DNA of 64,000 nt, taken from Rutidosis leptorrhynchoides. Lineage: Eukaryota; Streptophyta; Magnoliopsida; Asterales; Asteraceae. The DNA lies in contig NC_092341.1 in NCBI RefSeq assembly GCF_046630445.1, positions 291,876,501-291,940,500 of the forward strand. Reading direction: 5' to 3'. Below are positions 45,927 through 56,999 of this stretch, piece by piece (position 1 is the first letter of the stretch; each line of letters opens with the position of its first letter). Both the position numbers and the translations under genes were made by a program. The notes under the pieces are model-generated. The model was not told the DNA's origin, ran no database searches, and worked only from the letters and a program-made list of their open reading frames with translations.

Positions 45927-48900
45927 TCAATAACTACTAGGATCGTTGAACTTTGAACCATCAAATGAATCAACGGCTTCAGAAACAGTGAGGAAGATGC
46001 AGTCTGTTCGAACTTTATCAACAAACTTTGCTACTTTCAGCTTGTGTATCACTTGCCATTTTGGGCTTGCAATCGCTAACTGCAAACAAACGTTAAAATA
46101 TCATCTCCGTCATATGGTTCAAATAAATGTTAACGACGAAATATATCAATGTGACACTCTAAATTATGTAGTCGAAATTAGAATCTCACTTTGATGCCTC
46201 TAGAAAGCAACTCTTCGTTGGTTTCTTCCAATGCTAAGATTCCGGCATAATCGATGTTTGTCACACCTATGATTAAAAATATCAGTACATACCAAGATAA
46301 CGATCCTTTAATCAAGGTGCATATAGCGTTTTTCACAATTAATAGTATGTATTAAGTTCGCTTACAGGACATGTCGAGGATTATTCCATTGATACGTTTT
46401 TTAGTCGCTTCTTTTACGTTCTCTTCCGCTACCCATCTTAATATCCTAAAAGAAAATATAATCAAGATATAAAATTTAGTGAAGAAAAAAAAACACACTG
46501 AAACATATGTACATATAGAAAATCAAAGATTTAATAACCTATCTCTGAGTGGATTTGCATTTGTAAAACAAAGCAGACCAGAATTAAGTCGGATTATTAG
46601 AACGCCCGTAACCGCATGAGCGGCAGGATACTGATCAACTTCACAGAAAATATCTGTTCCCGGAAGCCTCCCCAGCTCTTCAACACGAGGTCGTAATGCA
46701 CTAAGGTTTATCTTAGCAAATGAAACCGTAACCTGTCATAAAAATTAAACAAGTTATTGTTCAAAAAATATACTCCATAATACGTATCATCAAGTAACCA
46801 ATATTATAAAAAAAGTTATAATGCTTACAGCCACCATAAGACCCATCTCTACAGAAGAGAATAACACGCCAAAGAAAGCTCCAACACAAGCCAAAAAGTC
46901 CAATTTGTCAACTTTCCAGATATTATAGGCTTCGGTGTAGTTGATTAACCCGGGAAGGGCAGATAAGATTATCGAGGATAGTATCGCAATAGGAGTGTAG
47001 TATAAAAGGCCTGTTAGCAATTGTAGCATTACAAGAACCGTAATAGCCATGACTACATTTGATAGCGCTGTTTGGCACCCAGCATAAACGTTGACAGCAG
47101 TCCGTGCAAACGCACCTGAATTAGTAATTACGAGACTACATTTAAAAAATCACCTTCATTTTCCATTCAAATAAATAAATAAATAAAATAACCTGTTGCA
47201 ACATAGCAAGAAGACATAGATCCACAAATGTTCATGAACCCCATAGCTATCATTTCTTTATTTCCATCCAAATGATACCCTTTAATGGTAGCGAAAGACC
47301 GGCCAACTGCCATTGCTTCCTGTTGAAACATAATACAATAAAAGTTAACAGAGCCACAACGAAAAGTTGACCTTTTGGTATTTTTGATCAGAATAAATGT
47401 ATAGATTTTTTGAGCTACACAAACCGTAAGAGCGATTATAGAACAAACAAGCCCGATTTTGATTGATTCAAGGAGGTGTGGACTGTTGAACTGTAACTGA
47501 TTAACTGAACTTGGATTAAATCCTCCTTTAACATGTTTAATTATTTTAATTCCATGTTCATCAGCTCTCGTTAGGTATACGATAGTGGTGGAAAGGATGA
47601 CTGATACTAACGGAGCGATAGCTGGTAACCAGAATAGCTTCTTGATCCTCTTCCCCTGAAATTTTTACCGAAAACCATAATAAAAAAGGGTAACGAACCA
47701 ACAAATAGGATATAAATGGTAAACAGAGGTTAAGTTTGATGTATTTCATACAATATATCTCGTGATGAAGATGAAGACGAGGAACGAACATCCAAGGATA
47801 AAATTCTTAGGGTGCCACTCCTAAAATGAAAAACATAACCGTTTAACCATAGAAACAACGTTGGAGAATTCGGAATGAATCGGCGAGTACTCAGTTTTTG
47901 CAATTCAATATAGTACTAGGTCAAACTCGGTCAAACTCAGTCAGACTCAGTCAAAATTGGCCAAAACTCTGGAATAGACGGAAAATTGGTCAAAACTCAG
48001 TCAAAGTCAAACTTGGTCAACATTCGAGTACTCCTTACAAAGTCTCGACCGAGTACTCTGAGTACTCCCGAGTAGTGACTTTTGCAACCGTGCATAGGAA
48101 TATATGAATAACTAGTAATAAAATGAGAGGATGCAATTAGAATACACATACCGAGTCTGACTTCCTTCTAATCTAGGGTACGAGGAATGATTGTCTACAC
48201 CCTACCTTCCCCATACCCTACTTCTGTGGGATTGGGTATTGTTGTTGTTGTTGTTGTTGTTGCAATTAGAATACACATAAAAACTTACTGAATTCTTGAT
48301 TGATTTAACAACAGCGATCAAAACAGAGACAACGTCAGTTTTTGTGGTGAAATGGGTCATAGCAAGTAAACCTTTGAGCTGTTGGAGACCTATAACAATG
48401 GCTGCACCTGCCATGAATCCAACGACAGCTGCTTGTGACAGAAAATCGATGAGAAAACCCAACCTATGAATCAAAAACAACATTGATAAATAAATAAAAA
48501 AGCGCAATTCATCTGGAAATGTACATATTTTGTATTAAGCATTACCTAAAAATTCCAAAAAGAGCTTGAAACGTGCCGGTGAAAAAGGTGACTGTGAACA
48601 CAAGCTTAGTATACGCTGCAGGATCAATGATTGGATTTACGACTTTTGAGACCATTGCTGATGTCAGCAACGAAGCTACAGCCACTGGACCGATAGCTAA
48701 CTCTCGTGAAGTACCCATTGTTGAATATATTAAAGGAGGTACGACACTCGTGTCTATGAAATTACAGAAAAGCATATTTCAATGGAAAAAATAAGACAAA
48801 AATGTTTAATAAGAGGATTAATTCATAACTTACATAAACCATATTGAGGTTTAAGTTGGGCTAAAGCAGCATATCCAATACTCTACAAAATTTAACACCA

Positions 48901-49365
48901 TTGGTTGTGAAAAGGGTAATGATAAATCCACCACATTTTTTGATAATACACCCCGCACATGCATCAAGGAGTTGTACTGTACAACTCATTAATGTATGTG
49001 TGTGGTGAATTTATCATTACCCTTGTGAAAAAATGTACCTGGGGTATGCATAAGCTAGCGACGGTTAATCCGGAAAGCAAGTCACCTTTGAACATGGATC
49101 CTTTGTAGTCCTTAGCCCAACTAAGTATCGGAAACACGGAATGCAAAAACGCCACAAGACTAGTTTTTTGTAACGGGCCGAGTTTTTTGTTTCCCCGACA
49201 AAAAACAGTATTTATGACCGAAACAAGAATCTCTTTGAAAAAACCAGGAGGGTCGGGTGAATCAAGAACCCATTGGGTCCTCTCAGTGATCCGTTGACGG
49301 TCGTTAACGCTAAGATGAATCTGATCTTGTGTTTCAGCATTAAACACATGATCTGATGCAGCCAT
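45927..49365 (-). CDS. SULTR2: group-2 (low-affinity type) sulfate transporter, twelve exons, 658 residues
   Basis: Exons: 49,039-49,365; 48,834-48,882; 48,546-48,753; 48,289-48,463; 47,752-47,820; 47,425-47,655; 47,193-47,319; 46,829-47,115; 46,539-46,732; 46,366-46,445; 46,190-46,266; 45,927-46,079. All phases fit and the sum is 659 codons. It is a plasma-membrane H+/sulfate symporter of the SLC26/SulP family. The N-terminus [87 protein letters not shown] and [17 protein letters not shown] agree best with the SULTR2;1/2;2 group. The STAS domain spans roughly residues 520-640. Odd points: the STAS motif usually DTSG is DYAG, and the usual GSFSRTAVN is GAFARTAVN. Introns hold a MITE-like element and an RTE tail. 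Splice sites are predicted by eye. Confidence 0.95.
47890..48110. repeat. GTCAAAC/GAGTACTC-rich dispersed repeat in sulfate-transporter intron 4
   Basis: Contains repeated GGTCAAACTC, CAGTCAGACTCAGTC and CAGTCAAAGTC units, then GAGTACTC cores. The reverse strand is rich in TTGAC. It resembles the TTGAC-rich block near 34,640-34,880. Ends are near TCGGCGAGTACTCAG and TTTTGCAACCG. The class is unknown. Confidence 0.45.
48151..48261 (+). mobile_element. 5'-truncated RTE LINE tail (or SINE with RTE tail) in sulfate-transporter intron 4
   Basis: Runs from CCGAGTCTGACTTCC through GATTGTCTACACCC and GTGGGATTGGGTATTG to a (GTT)n tail. It is bracketed by 18-bp direct repeats GCAATTAGAATACACATA (48,133-48,150 and 48,262-48,279). 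Its last part matches the 3' end of the RTE element at 52,900-55,110 (GGATTGTCTACG, GTGGGATTGGGTATTG, GTT tail). It is antisense to the host gene and between exons, so splicing can be normal. Confidence 0.88.
48913..49023. mobile_element. 111-bp MITE-like element in sulfate-transporter intron 1
   Basis: Terminal inverted repeats AGGGTAATGATAAATCCACC and (reverse-complemented right end) AGGGTAATGATAAATTCACC, flanked by direct TGTGAAA (48,906-48,912 and 49,024-49,030). The centre has a further small palindrome GTTGTACTGTACAAC. There is no coding capacity. A 7-8-bp duplication would suit hAT-like or other DNA transposon families, but I cannot assign one. Confidence 0.85.
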
Positions 49366-49653
49366 TCTTTTGTTTATTTGTTGTAGAACATGCAGTTTTC
49401 AAATGGAAGATAATTGTTGAATTAATTGAAAACTAAACAAAACACAAAAGATACTAAAGGACACAACCTACATTTATGTTGTTCTCATTCCATTCTTTAC
49501 CACAAAGATTTAATAGTGGATTAGTGGAACTTATAAGAAAGGTTAAAAACTAAATGCTAGTAACTAGTCTCCACAAATTGTTATTATTCAAATGAAGTAA
49601 AACACTAAAACCCACTTTTTGGTTAGTGCTGAAACAGCACTATAGTAAATTAA

Positions 49654-49685
<32 letters not shown>

Positions 49686-51440
49686 AAATTTTCTATTTCT
49701 TCAGCTGCACTTGAACAAATGGCTTTACAGTTTTTTTTTTTTTTTTTGAACAGCAAACGCACACATCCCCTTTTTGTCCAAGACAAGACTCGAACTGAAC
49801 CTACAAATAGTGGTTAAAAACACAACAATTGCTTCAGTCAGTTAGCAGTCACTATGCTTTGGTGTGCAAGTTGGGCCGGGCCTCCGAGCTGGTCCATTGT
49901 CATGTCCACATACCTTTGCATAGATGTGGGCTTCTCTGTTCCCAGAGACCATCATCAGTAGCTACGTCACGGCTACATCTTTCGGGCACCCGTATATTTG
50001 TAAAATTGTACATCCACCTTTTTACCCTGAATAGAAAAAGGTATTTTAATTGGCCATCTATCATGTCAATTGTCCGCTAATACATATACAAGAAAGTGGT
50101 ATTAGTGTTACGAAAAAAAAACTATCTTTCCACCAAAAATGAATAATTACAGAACAACAACACGATTATTCACTTTCTTTATTACGATATTGTTTAAATA
50201 TAATCGAGATGATGAACTTTCTTTTTATAGAATCCTATGCCTGCAATAATATATGATAGCAATAATAGCATGTAAACACTTATACTTGTAAATATGTATA
50301 TGATTTATTCACTACGAGTAATTACCACACCATTGAGACCTTACTTGTTTCATGGAATCTATGCCTGCATTAGTATACGATACTGTAGTATATAAACACT
50401 TGTAAATATGTATGAATGTATGATATATTTATTAATAAAGAGCCATAAAACAGAGGGATAGCTAGCTGGCCCAACATGCAATCAAAATTAGCCAACATAA
50501 GACCAGACTCTGTACATAACACCAGCCCTCCAGAATTGGCCCAATATCAGCCCTGAATCAGCTTCTTCACCACCAGATCATTGCTGTTTCTGAACAGCGT
50601 ACAGAGCAGCGTACAGAGGCTCAATTTAATTCGTTTCTGAGGCGTTTTTCATTGAATAAAGACTGTAGTTTTACTTAAGTACTTGAAAAGAACTATTAAC
50701 GTAAAAAAAGTTAAAAGTCATATAACATACAGAGTACTATTTTCGTAGTTCCTGCACAAACTTCAGTATTTGAACAATTAATACAACAATGGACTGAAAT
50801 TGACTGGACATTCAAATTCAAATTAATTACACAAAAACGAAACTTACTATTCATTTTATTTAAATAAAGGTTAAGATCATACCTCAAATCACTCATTTAT
50901 TAAGGTGAACTTGAAGTTAATTTTTAGCTCCTGATTTCTCACACATACATTCATTATAAACTAAAATTATTTTGGATATTATGTTCCTCTCACTGACTGC
51001 CAACAACATATGTAATACATTTAACTAACACTTCGATCACAACGACGAATTTTGACAAGTAAATGGCCAAGATAACACGTATATACAAACTTGTCATATT
51101 TACAAATAAGCCTCTATACTTTTGGAGTTTTTATAGAAAGGACTTTGGACATATGGATTTCAGATTTTACCCTTTTAACCATCTAGATAAATTTTCTTTC
51201 ATGTGAAGTCCTTCCTATTCAACAATAAATAATTAAATAAAACAATATTTTAATTTTAACAAACTTTATTTAAAAACAATACACTTTTTTTATAAGTGTA
51301 TTTTGATAAGACCTTAAAAATAGAAGTGTATTTTGCTAATTTCCCAATTAGTTATAATCCAATTATTAATTTAGTATAGGTTAAGAGTTGTAATCTCTTA
51401 AATACAATAATTTGCTTGAAATTCAACGGATCAATCAGAG
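49366..51440. other. sulfate-transporter upstream and intergenic region
   Basis: No gene recognised. Contains a poly(A) run (about 49,653-49,684) and a poly(T) run (49,731-49,747), the latter followed by text with CCAAGACAAGACTCGAACTG, which may be the antisense of a tRNA-related or LINE-derived repeat. The first several hundred bases should hold the sulfate-transporter promoter. A sulfur-responsive element was not identified. Confidence 0.5.
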
Positions 51441-51441
51441 A

Positions 51442-51895
51442 CAATCACATGTGATTGAAAAAAAAATTCAAAATTTTTTTTTTTAATTTTTTTTTATTTT
51501 TCTTTTTTGATTTTTTTTTTAAATTTAACATTTCAAATCCAAGCACATGTGATTGTAAAACACAATCACATGTGATTCAGCATGTCAAATCCAATCACAT
51601 GTGATTGAAAAAAAAATTAAAATTTTTTTTTCAAAAAAATAAATTTCAACCGGAAGCAGACTTTAATTCGGTGATTTGATTAAGTTTGTTAGCGTTTCGT
51701 GATCATATCTTCAAAATTTCAGACTTTATTTCGGTGATTTGATCAAGTTTTGATCAAAAACTTGGTGTTTAAAGGTTTTAGCACAAATTTACTGAAATTC
51801 GTCATTTTACTAAAAAAAATTTCAATCACATGTGATTGGATTTGACATGCATAATCACATGTGATTTAATGCATGTCAAATCCAATCACACGTGA
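51442..51895. repeat. cluster of seven AATCACATGTGATT palindromes with poly(A)/(T) flanks
   Basis: Perfect or near-perfect copies of CAATCACATGTGATTG near 51,443, 51,542 (left arm altered), 51,562, 51,591, 51,823, 51,850 and 51,881 (the last with CACACGTG centre). Several are joined by GCATGTCAAATCC in either orientation and followed by A8-A9 or T9 tracts. The pattern looks like rearranged copies of one small unit. Confidence 0.85.
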
Positions 51896-51959
51896 TTGAA
51901 AAAAAAAACTTCAAAAAAAAAAAATTTGAAATTTTTTTTTTTCGAAAAAATTATCGCGC

Positions 51960-52548
51960 CACGTATCGCACTCTGATTGATCCTTTAGATCTCAACTTAA
52001 AAGTTGATTTCATTTGAATATTCTCACTAGGTTCAATAAGCATAAGACATTTCTTTGCACAATACGTTCTAAGGACTTGTGTAAAGCCCACAATTTTTTT
52101 TTTTGATCCATGTAAGGGTGCGTTTGATTGCTTCTGAATGGAACCATTCAGATTTGAACACTGAATCGGTCAGCATTCAGAGTGTTTGATTTGCACCTCT
52201 GAATGAGATTTAAACTGAACGAGAAAAAAAATAGCTCTGAATGGTTCACCTTCATTGTTGTCTCTAAATCGTTCAGATTACACATCTCCCCTAATTACCC
52301 TTTATTTCTCATTTCCTTTTTTCATCTCCTCCTCTTCAATCTCTCAATCACAGACCTTCAAATTTACCAACTGATCTTGTAAGGTAATTCTTCTTTCATC
52401 TTCAATATTGCTACCTTCAAACCTCTAATTTTTTTCTCTTCTTTTAGTGTATATATATACACGCACATATCCCTAATTTTTCTCCACTCTCTGATTCAGG
52501 TGGAGCGGCGATGGTCGATGGTGGATGGTGGATGGTGAAGGTGGACTA
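51960..52548. other. intergenic, with a possible transposon end
   Basis: GGGTGCGTTTGATTGCTTCT at about 52,116 followed by repeated CTGAATGG/CCATTCAG blocks resembles termini of hAT-type MITEs, but no second terminus was found. CT-rich text at 52,280-52,500 could be a leader of an unidentified transcript. A GGTGGATGGT short repeat precedes the LTR junction. Confidence 0.35.
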
Positions 52549-53349
52549 TAACGACCCGTCCTAATCCATCTGGACGAATACATTACATTTAGTTACATCG
52601 CGAGGTACTTGACCTCTATATGATACATTTTACAAACATTGAATTCGTTTTTTAAAAGACAAACTTTCATTACATCGACAGTCGACGGCATGCATACCAT
52701 TTCATAATATATCCAACTATAATTGACTTAGTAATAATCTTGATGAACTCGACGACTCGAATGCAACGTCTTTTGAAATATGTCATGAATGACTCCAAGT
52801 AATATTTCTAATATGAGCAAATGCACAGCGGAAGATTTCTTTCATACCTGAGAATAAATATGCTTTCAAGTGTCAACCAAAAGATTGGTGAGTTCATAAC
52901 AACAACAACAACAACAATACCCAATCCCACACTTGTAGGGTATGGGGGAGGTGAGACGTAGACAATCCTTCCTCTACCCTAGGACAAAGAGAAGTCATTT
53001 CACCACCCCGAGTGAAACACTCACAAGAGTAGAGAAAGTCCTTCCTCTCTATGTTCGACGGATAAAGAGATTGCTTGCAACGGACCTCCGGCCAAAAAAA
53101 AAAAAAAAAAAAAGCCAACGTCATGAAAATGGTGGGACAAATTTCCATGGGTTTTAAAATGTTGCATGGAATTCGATTTAGGCTCTAAGCGACAGTCAAG
53201 TCGCCAATAAGTAGACGCTTGCTGATGGCTCCCGAAACAGCGCCGTATAAAAAAAAAACGTACCTTAGAGTGTACTGCGGAGCACATGACGAATAAAGTA
53301 AAGCTGCACTAAATGAGAAATAAACATATATGTCCACAAACAGATAAAA

Positions 53350-53735
53350 TCACATCATAGCAAGCCAGTCTATAAAAATAAACATACAAACATACATAAA
53401 ACCGTATCTACTCAAACCTACATAAACATACAAACGTACATTCATAGATATCCACCTACACGCATACATAAGGGAAAACCTACATACGCATACATAGATA
53501 TAAAACATACAAACATACGAATATACATACCAACATACGGATATACATACAAACATACGAATATACATACAACCAAACATATAACAATACATACATATAA
53601 ACATACAAACGTACATAAATATATAAATACAATCATAGGCAAGCAGAAATGCAAAACAAGCGTACATACAAACAAACATACATAAACCTGCGCATAAACT
53701 TAAATACATACATACAAACACGAACATCCATACAT
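53350..53735. repeat. ACATACAA-type low-complexity repeat in the LINE 3' region
   Basis: Dense ACATACAAAC and CATACATA units over nearly 400 bp. The long minus-strand frame here (53,350-53,931, Tyr/Cys/Met/Val-rich) is a translation of this repeat, not a protein gene. Confidence 0.85.
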
Positions 53736-53923
53736 ACACATTGAAACCCACATGTCCAAACTTACACCATCTATGCATGGGTCTAGGAAAAAAAAAAAGG
53801 TCGCACAACAAAAAAAGCATACAAAAAAAAAACAACAAACCTGCAAAGAGCAAAGAACATAGTGAAAGAAGGCACCCACACAGACCCACAAAACCACAAA
53901 CACACAAACAAAACCAAAATAAC

Positions 53924-54973
53924 CTACTCATCTATTCTAATTCTAGTCCTCCACGCAACCCTATCAGAGGTCATGTCCTCGGTCAATAAGAGCTCCTTCA
54001 AGTCTATCTTTATCCTATCTTCCCACCTACACGTAGGTCTACCCCTTCTTCGTACGCCGTCAACCGTAAGCGTCTCGACCCTCCTAACAGGGGCAATAGG
54101 AGGTCGTCTTCTCACATGCCCAAACCATCGAAGCCGTTCTTCTCTAAGCTTGTCGACGATGCTTCTAACTTTCAGGTTCTCCCTAAAAACACTATTAGGA
54201 ATCATATCTAACATGGTTTTACCACATGTCCACCTAAGCATCCTCATCTCTGCCACCTCCATCCTCCTCTCTTGTGCTTTCGTCATAGGCCAACACTCTG
54301 ATCCGTATAACATGGCAGGTCTAATTGCCACCTTGAAGAATTTCCCTTTCAGCTTAAGGGGGATCTTCTTGTCGCATAAGACTCCAGTCGCTGCTCTCCA
54401 CTTCACCCACCCTACCTTAATTCGGTGCGACACGTCTTCATCTATCCTCCCCGATTTGTGGAGCACCGAGCCCAGGTATCTAAACGAAATTTGTGGATGC
54501 AAGATCTGGTCTCCAATACAGATGTTCACTCCATCACTTTGTTCATCAACATTCCTATGAAAATCGCAACTAAGATATTCTGTCTTTTATCTACTAATGT
54601 ATAGACCATTACTTTCTAAGGCCACCCTCCATTGCTCCAGTCTTCTATTAAGCTCCTCCTTAGAGTCCGAAACGAGCACAATATCATCGGCAAAAATCAG
54701 GCACCAAGGGATGCACTCTTGTATCCCTCGAGAAAGTTCATCAAGGATCAAAGCGAAAAGGAAAGGGCTAAGGGCCGATCCCTGGTGCATGCCTACTTCT
54801 ATTGGGAAAACTTCAGTGTTTCCCACCGGTGTTCGAACACAAGACTTCGCCCCTTCGTACATATCCCTAATAACATTAATATACCTACTCGAGATACTTC
54901 TACCCTTAAGGGTCTTCCAAATCAAGTTTCGTGGCACGCAATCGTAGGCATTTTCTAAGTCTAAGAAGACCAT
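53924..54973 (-). pseudogene. RTE LINE reverse transcriptase, 3' half
   Basis: From 54,973 downward: MVFLDLENAYDCVPRNLIWK (RT motif A, Asp present), GMHQGSALSPFLFALILDEL, WCLIFADDIVLVSDSKEELN (FADD catalytic motif C) to NGLYISR and a stop. A frameshift follows, then SFRYLGSVLHKSGRIDEDVS, WRAATGVLCDKKIPLKLKGK, AMLYGSECWPMTKAQERRME, MRMLRWTCGKTMLDMIPN, LRWFGHVRRR and RRGRPTCRWEDRIK, ending at about 53,924. This is the plant RTE order. It is truncated and shifted, hence dead, though both RT catalytic sites remain. Confidence 0.93.
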
Positions 54974-56159
54974 CTCTAGGTTCTTTTGCTTTTCTCTTTA
55001 CTTCTCCATAAGGTTCCTAATAATATGGATAATCGTAGGCCTTTTCTAAGTCTAAGAAGACCATCTCTAGGTTCTTTTGCTTTTCTCTATACTTCTTTTG
55101 CACGCAATCGTTGGTGAGTTCATAAGTTTATCGTAAACAATAAAATTCATCATTTTGATAAACCACAAGATTTAAATACAGTACACCTATCTCGTGTACG
55201 AAACCATTTTCATAAATCTTAGTAACCGTACACATATCTCGTATACAAAAATATCATACACATAACCTGTGTATAAAATCATTCTCTCGATACATAACAT
55301 TCACTTTTCATTCATTGCTTGGCTTGGTAACCGACCTTAACATATAATGCGCATAATAATATCCCCAAAACAGAACATCTCGTCTGTATAATAATAATAA
55401 TCTTCGAAGTACTAAACACCACGCCCACTAGCTCTTTCGTCTAGTGAACATTCTGGGTGAGGGTGTTAAACCCGGTAGCTACCTTTAGGATTTGCGTGAA
55501 TTAGGGCCATACCCGATTCTAATTCTTAGGTTACCAAGCAATAATAATCAGGGGAAAAATATTCATATCAATTGTGGCAATTATCACATCCACATAATTC
55601 AATGGTGGCAATTATCATGTCCACATAATTCATTCGAGGAATGTTTTGCTTGTGTCTATCTCGTCAAACATTTATAAAAGCATTTCATGTATTCGTAGTT
55701 CAAAATGTATTTCAAAAGCATTTAATAAAGCAGTTGTAAAAGTAACGCATGTATTCTCAGTCCCAAAAATGTAAAGAGTAAAAGGGAGCAAATGAACTCA
55801 CCATACTGTATTTTGTAGTAAAAATACATATGACGACATTAAACAAGTGTAGGGTTGGCCTCGGATTCACGAACCTATATCAATACTATATATATTAACA
55901 CGTATAATTGTAATCGAACAGATTTATATATTATTATTAGTGATATATTTGTTATATTTAATAATTTATAGGTGTTATAAATAATATATCTATTTTATAT
56001 ACTTTAGACAAATAATTAGTAAAAATATTAATATTGTTATGCTACATGTATTAAATATAGTTATTTATAGATAAAAATATTTGTTTGTTATAATAATAAT
56101 ATAGTAATGATAGTAATAATAAAATTAATAATTTTATTAAATTTGTAACTTAATTGTTT

Positions 56160-56377
56160 CTATAATACTATTTGTATCTATAATCATAATAATAATAATA
56201 AGAATGTTACTAATATTAAAAATGAAAATGATAATAATAATGATAAAAATTAATAATAATAACGTTAATAATAATTTTACTAAAAATGATAATTTTAACA
56301 ATCATGCTAATATTTATATTCCTAATAATGATAATATTGATAATAATAATAACAATAATAATAATATTAATAATAAT

Positions 56378-56415
<38 letters not shown>

Positions 56416-56435
56416 ATATATTAATAATACTACTA

Positions 56436-56487
<52 letters not shown>

Positions 56488-56525
56488 CAATAAAAAAATA
56501 CTAGTAATAATAATAATAATAATGA
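56160..56525. repeat. TAA/AAT microsatellite
   Basis: Long AAT runs with short interruptions. Frames through it encode Asn- or Ile-only peptides. It sits, in antisense, next to the tRNA-like box pair, as the TTA tracts do in the giant LTRs. Confidence 0.9.
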
Positions 56526-56572
56526 AAATACTACCTTAGAGTATCAAGCTTTAAAAAAATAAACGCCACTGC

Positions 56573-56640
56573 CTAGATTCGAACCCATGACCTCTCGTTT
56601 AACACAAACATTCCCTAACCACTCCTCCATTTTCGTTTTC
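56573..56640 (-). promoter_or_regulatory. tRNA-like Pol III box pair in the diverged antisense LTR
   Basis: On the minus strand AGTGGTTAGGGAATG (A-box-like) precedes GGGTTCGAATCTAGG (B box) at tRNA-like spacing. It corresponds in position to the boxes in the three giant LTRs although flanks have diverged. Confidence 0.6.
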
Positions 56641-56999
56641 TTGATTCAGATTACCTATAAATTATATATAACCCGTATCATCTTATTCATCTTCAACATC
56701 ATATACGCCATGTATTTTCCTTCATCACGTTAACATTCAACGTTATTATTTGGTCCAATCGAAAATGGACTGGATCACAGCTCGAAGCAACCAGACACAG
56801 CCCAACTAAAAAGCCCAACTCAAAAATCCATGGCACAAATATTCATTTACAAACCTACGGCCCAATAATCATATTATCTAAGCCCAACTGCAAATAGTCC
56901 AGTACCCATTTAATTAGCTGTAGTTCTCTGTTTGTGTTTGATTGGAAAAGAAGAAAAAATTCAGAATTTGGACATCGTGACTAGTTACTATCCCATGAC

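Larger units (their letters stand above)
52900..55110 (-). mobile_element. 5'-truncated RTE-type LINE with 15-bp target duplication
   Basis: Direct repeats TTGGTGAGTTCATAA at 52,885-52,899 and 55,111-55,125. The 3' end is at 52,900, with a (GTT)n tail and GTGGGATTGGGTATTG just inside. It carries the RT 3' half and C-terminal region but no endonuclease. The 5' end has partial duplications: a block at 54,941-55,005 recurs at 55,032-55,095, and GCACGCAATCG recurs at 55,100-55,110. The host sequence is continuous across the insertion. Confidence 0.93.

Noticed and set aside
53350-53931. 193-codon minus-strand frame rich in Tyr, Cys, Met and Val
   Set aside because: It is a translation of the ACATACAA low-complexity repeat in the LINE 3' region. 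Other frames of the same stretch are equally open and repetitive.
53862-54560. 232-codon plus-strand frame
   Set aside because: It is the antisense of the RTE reverse-transcriptase C-terminal region, which has clear family motifs on the minus strand.
54597-54958. Two plus-strand frames over 100 codons
   Set aside because: Antisense shadows of the RT motif A-C segment (FADD) on the minus strand.
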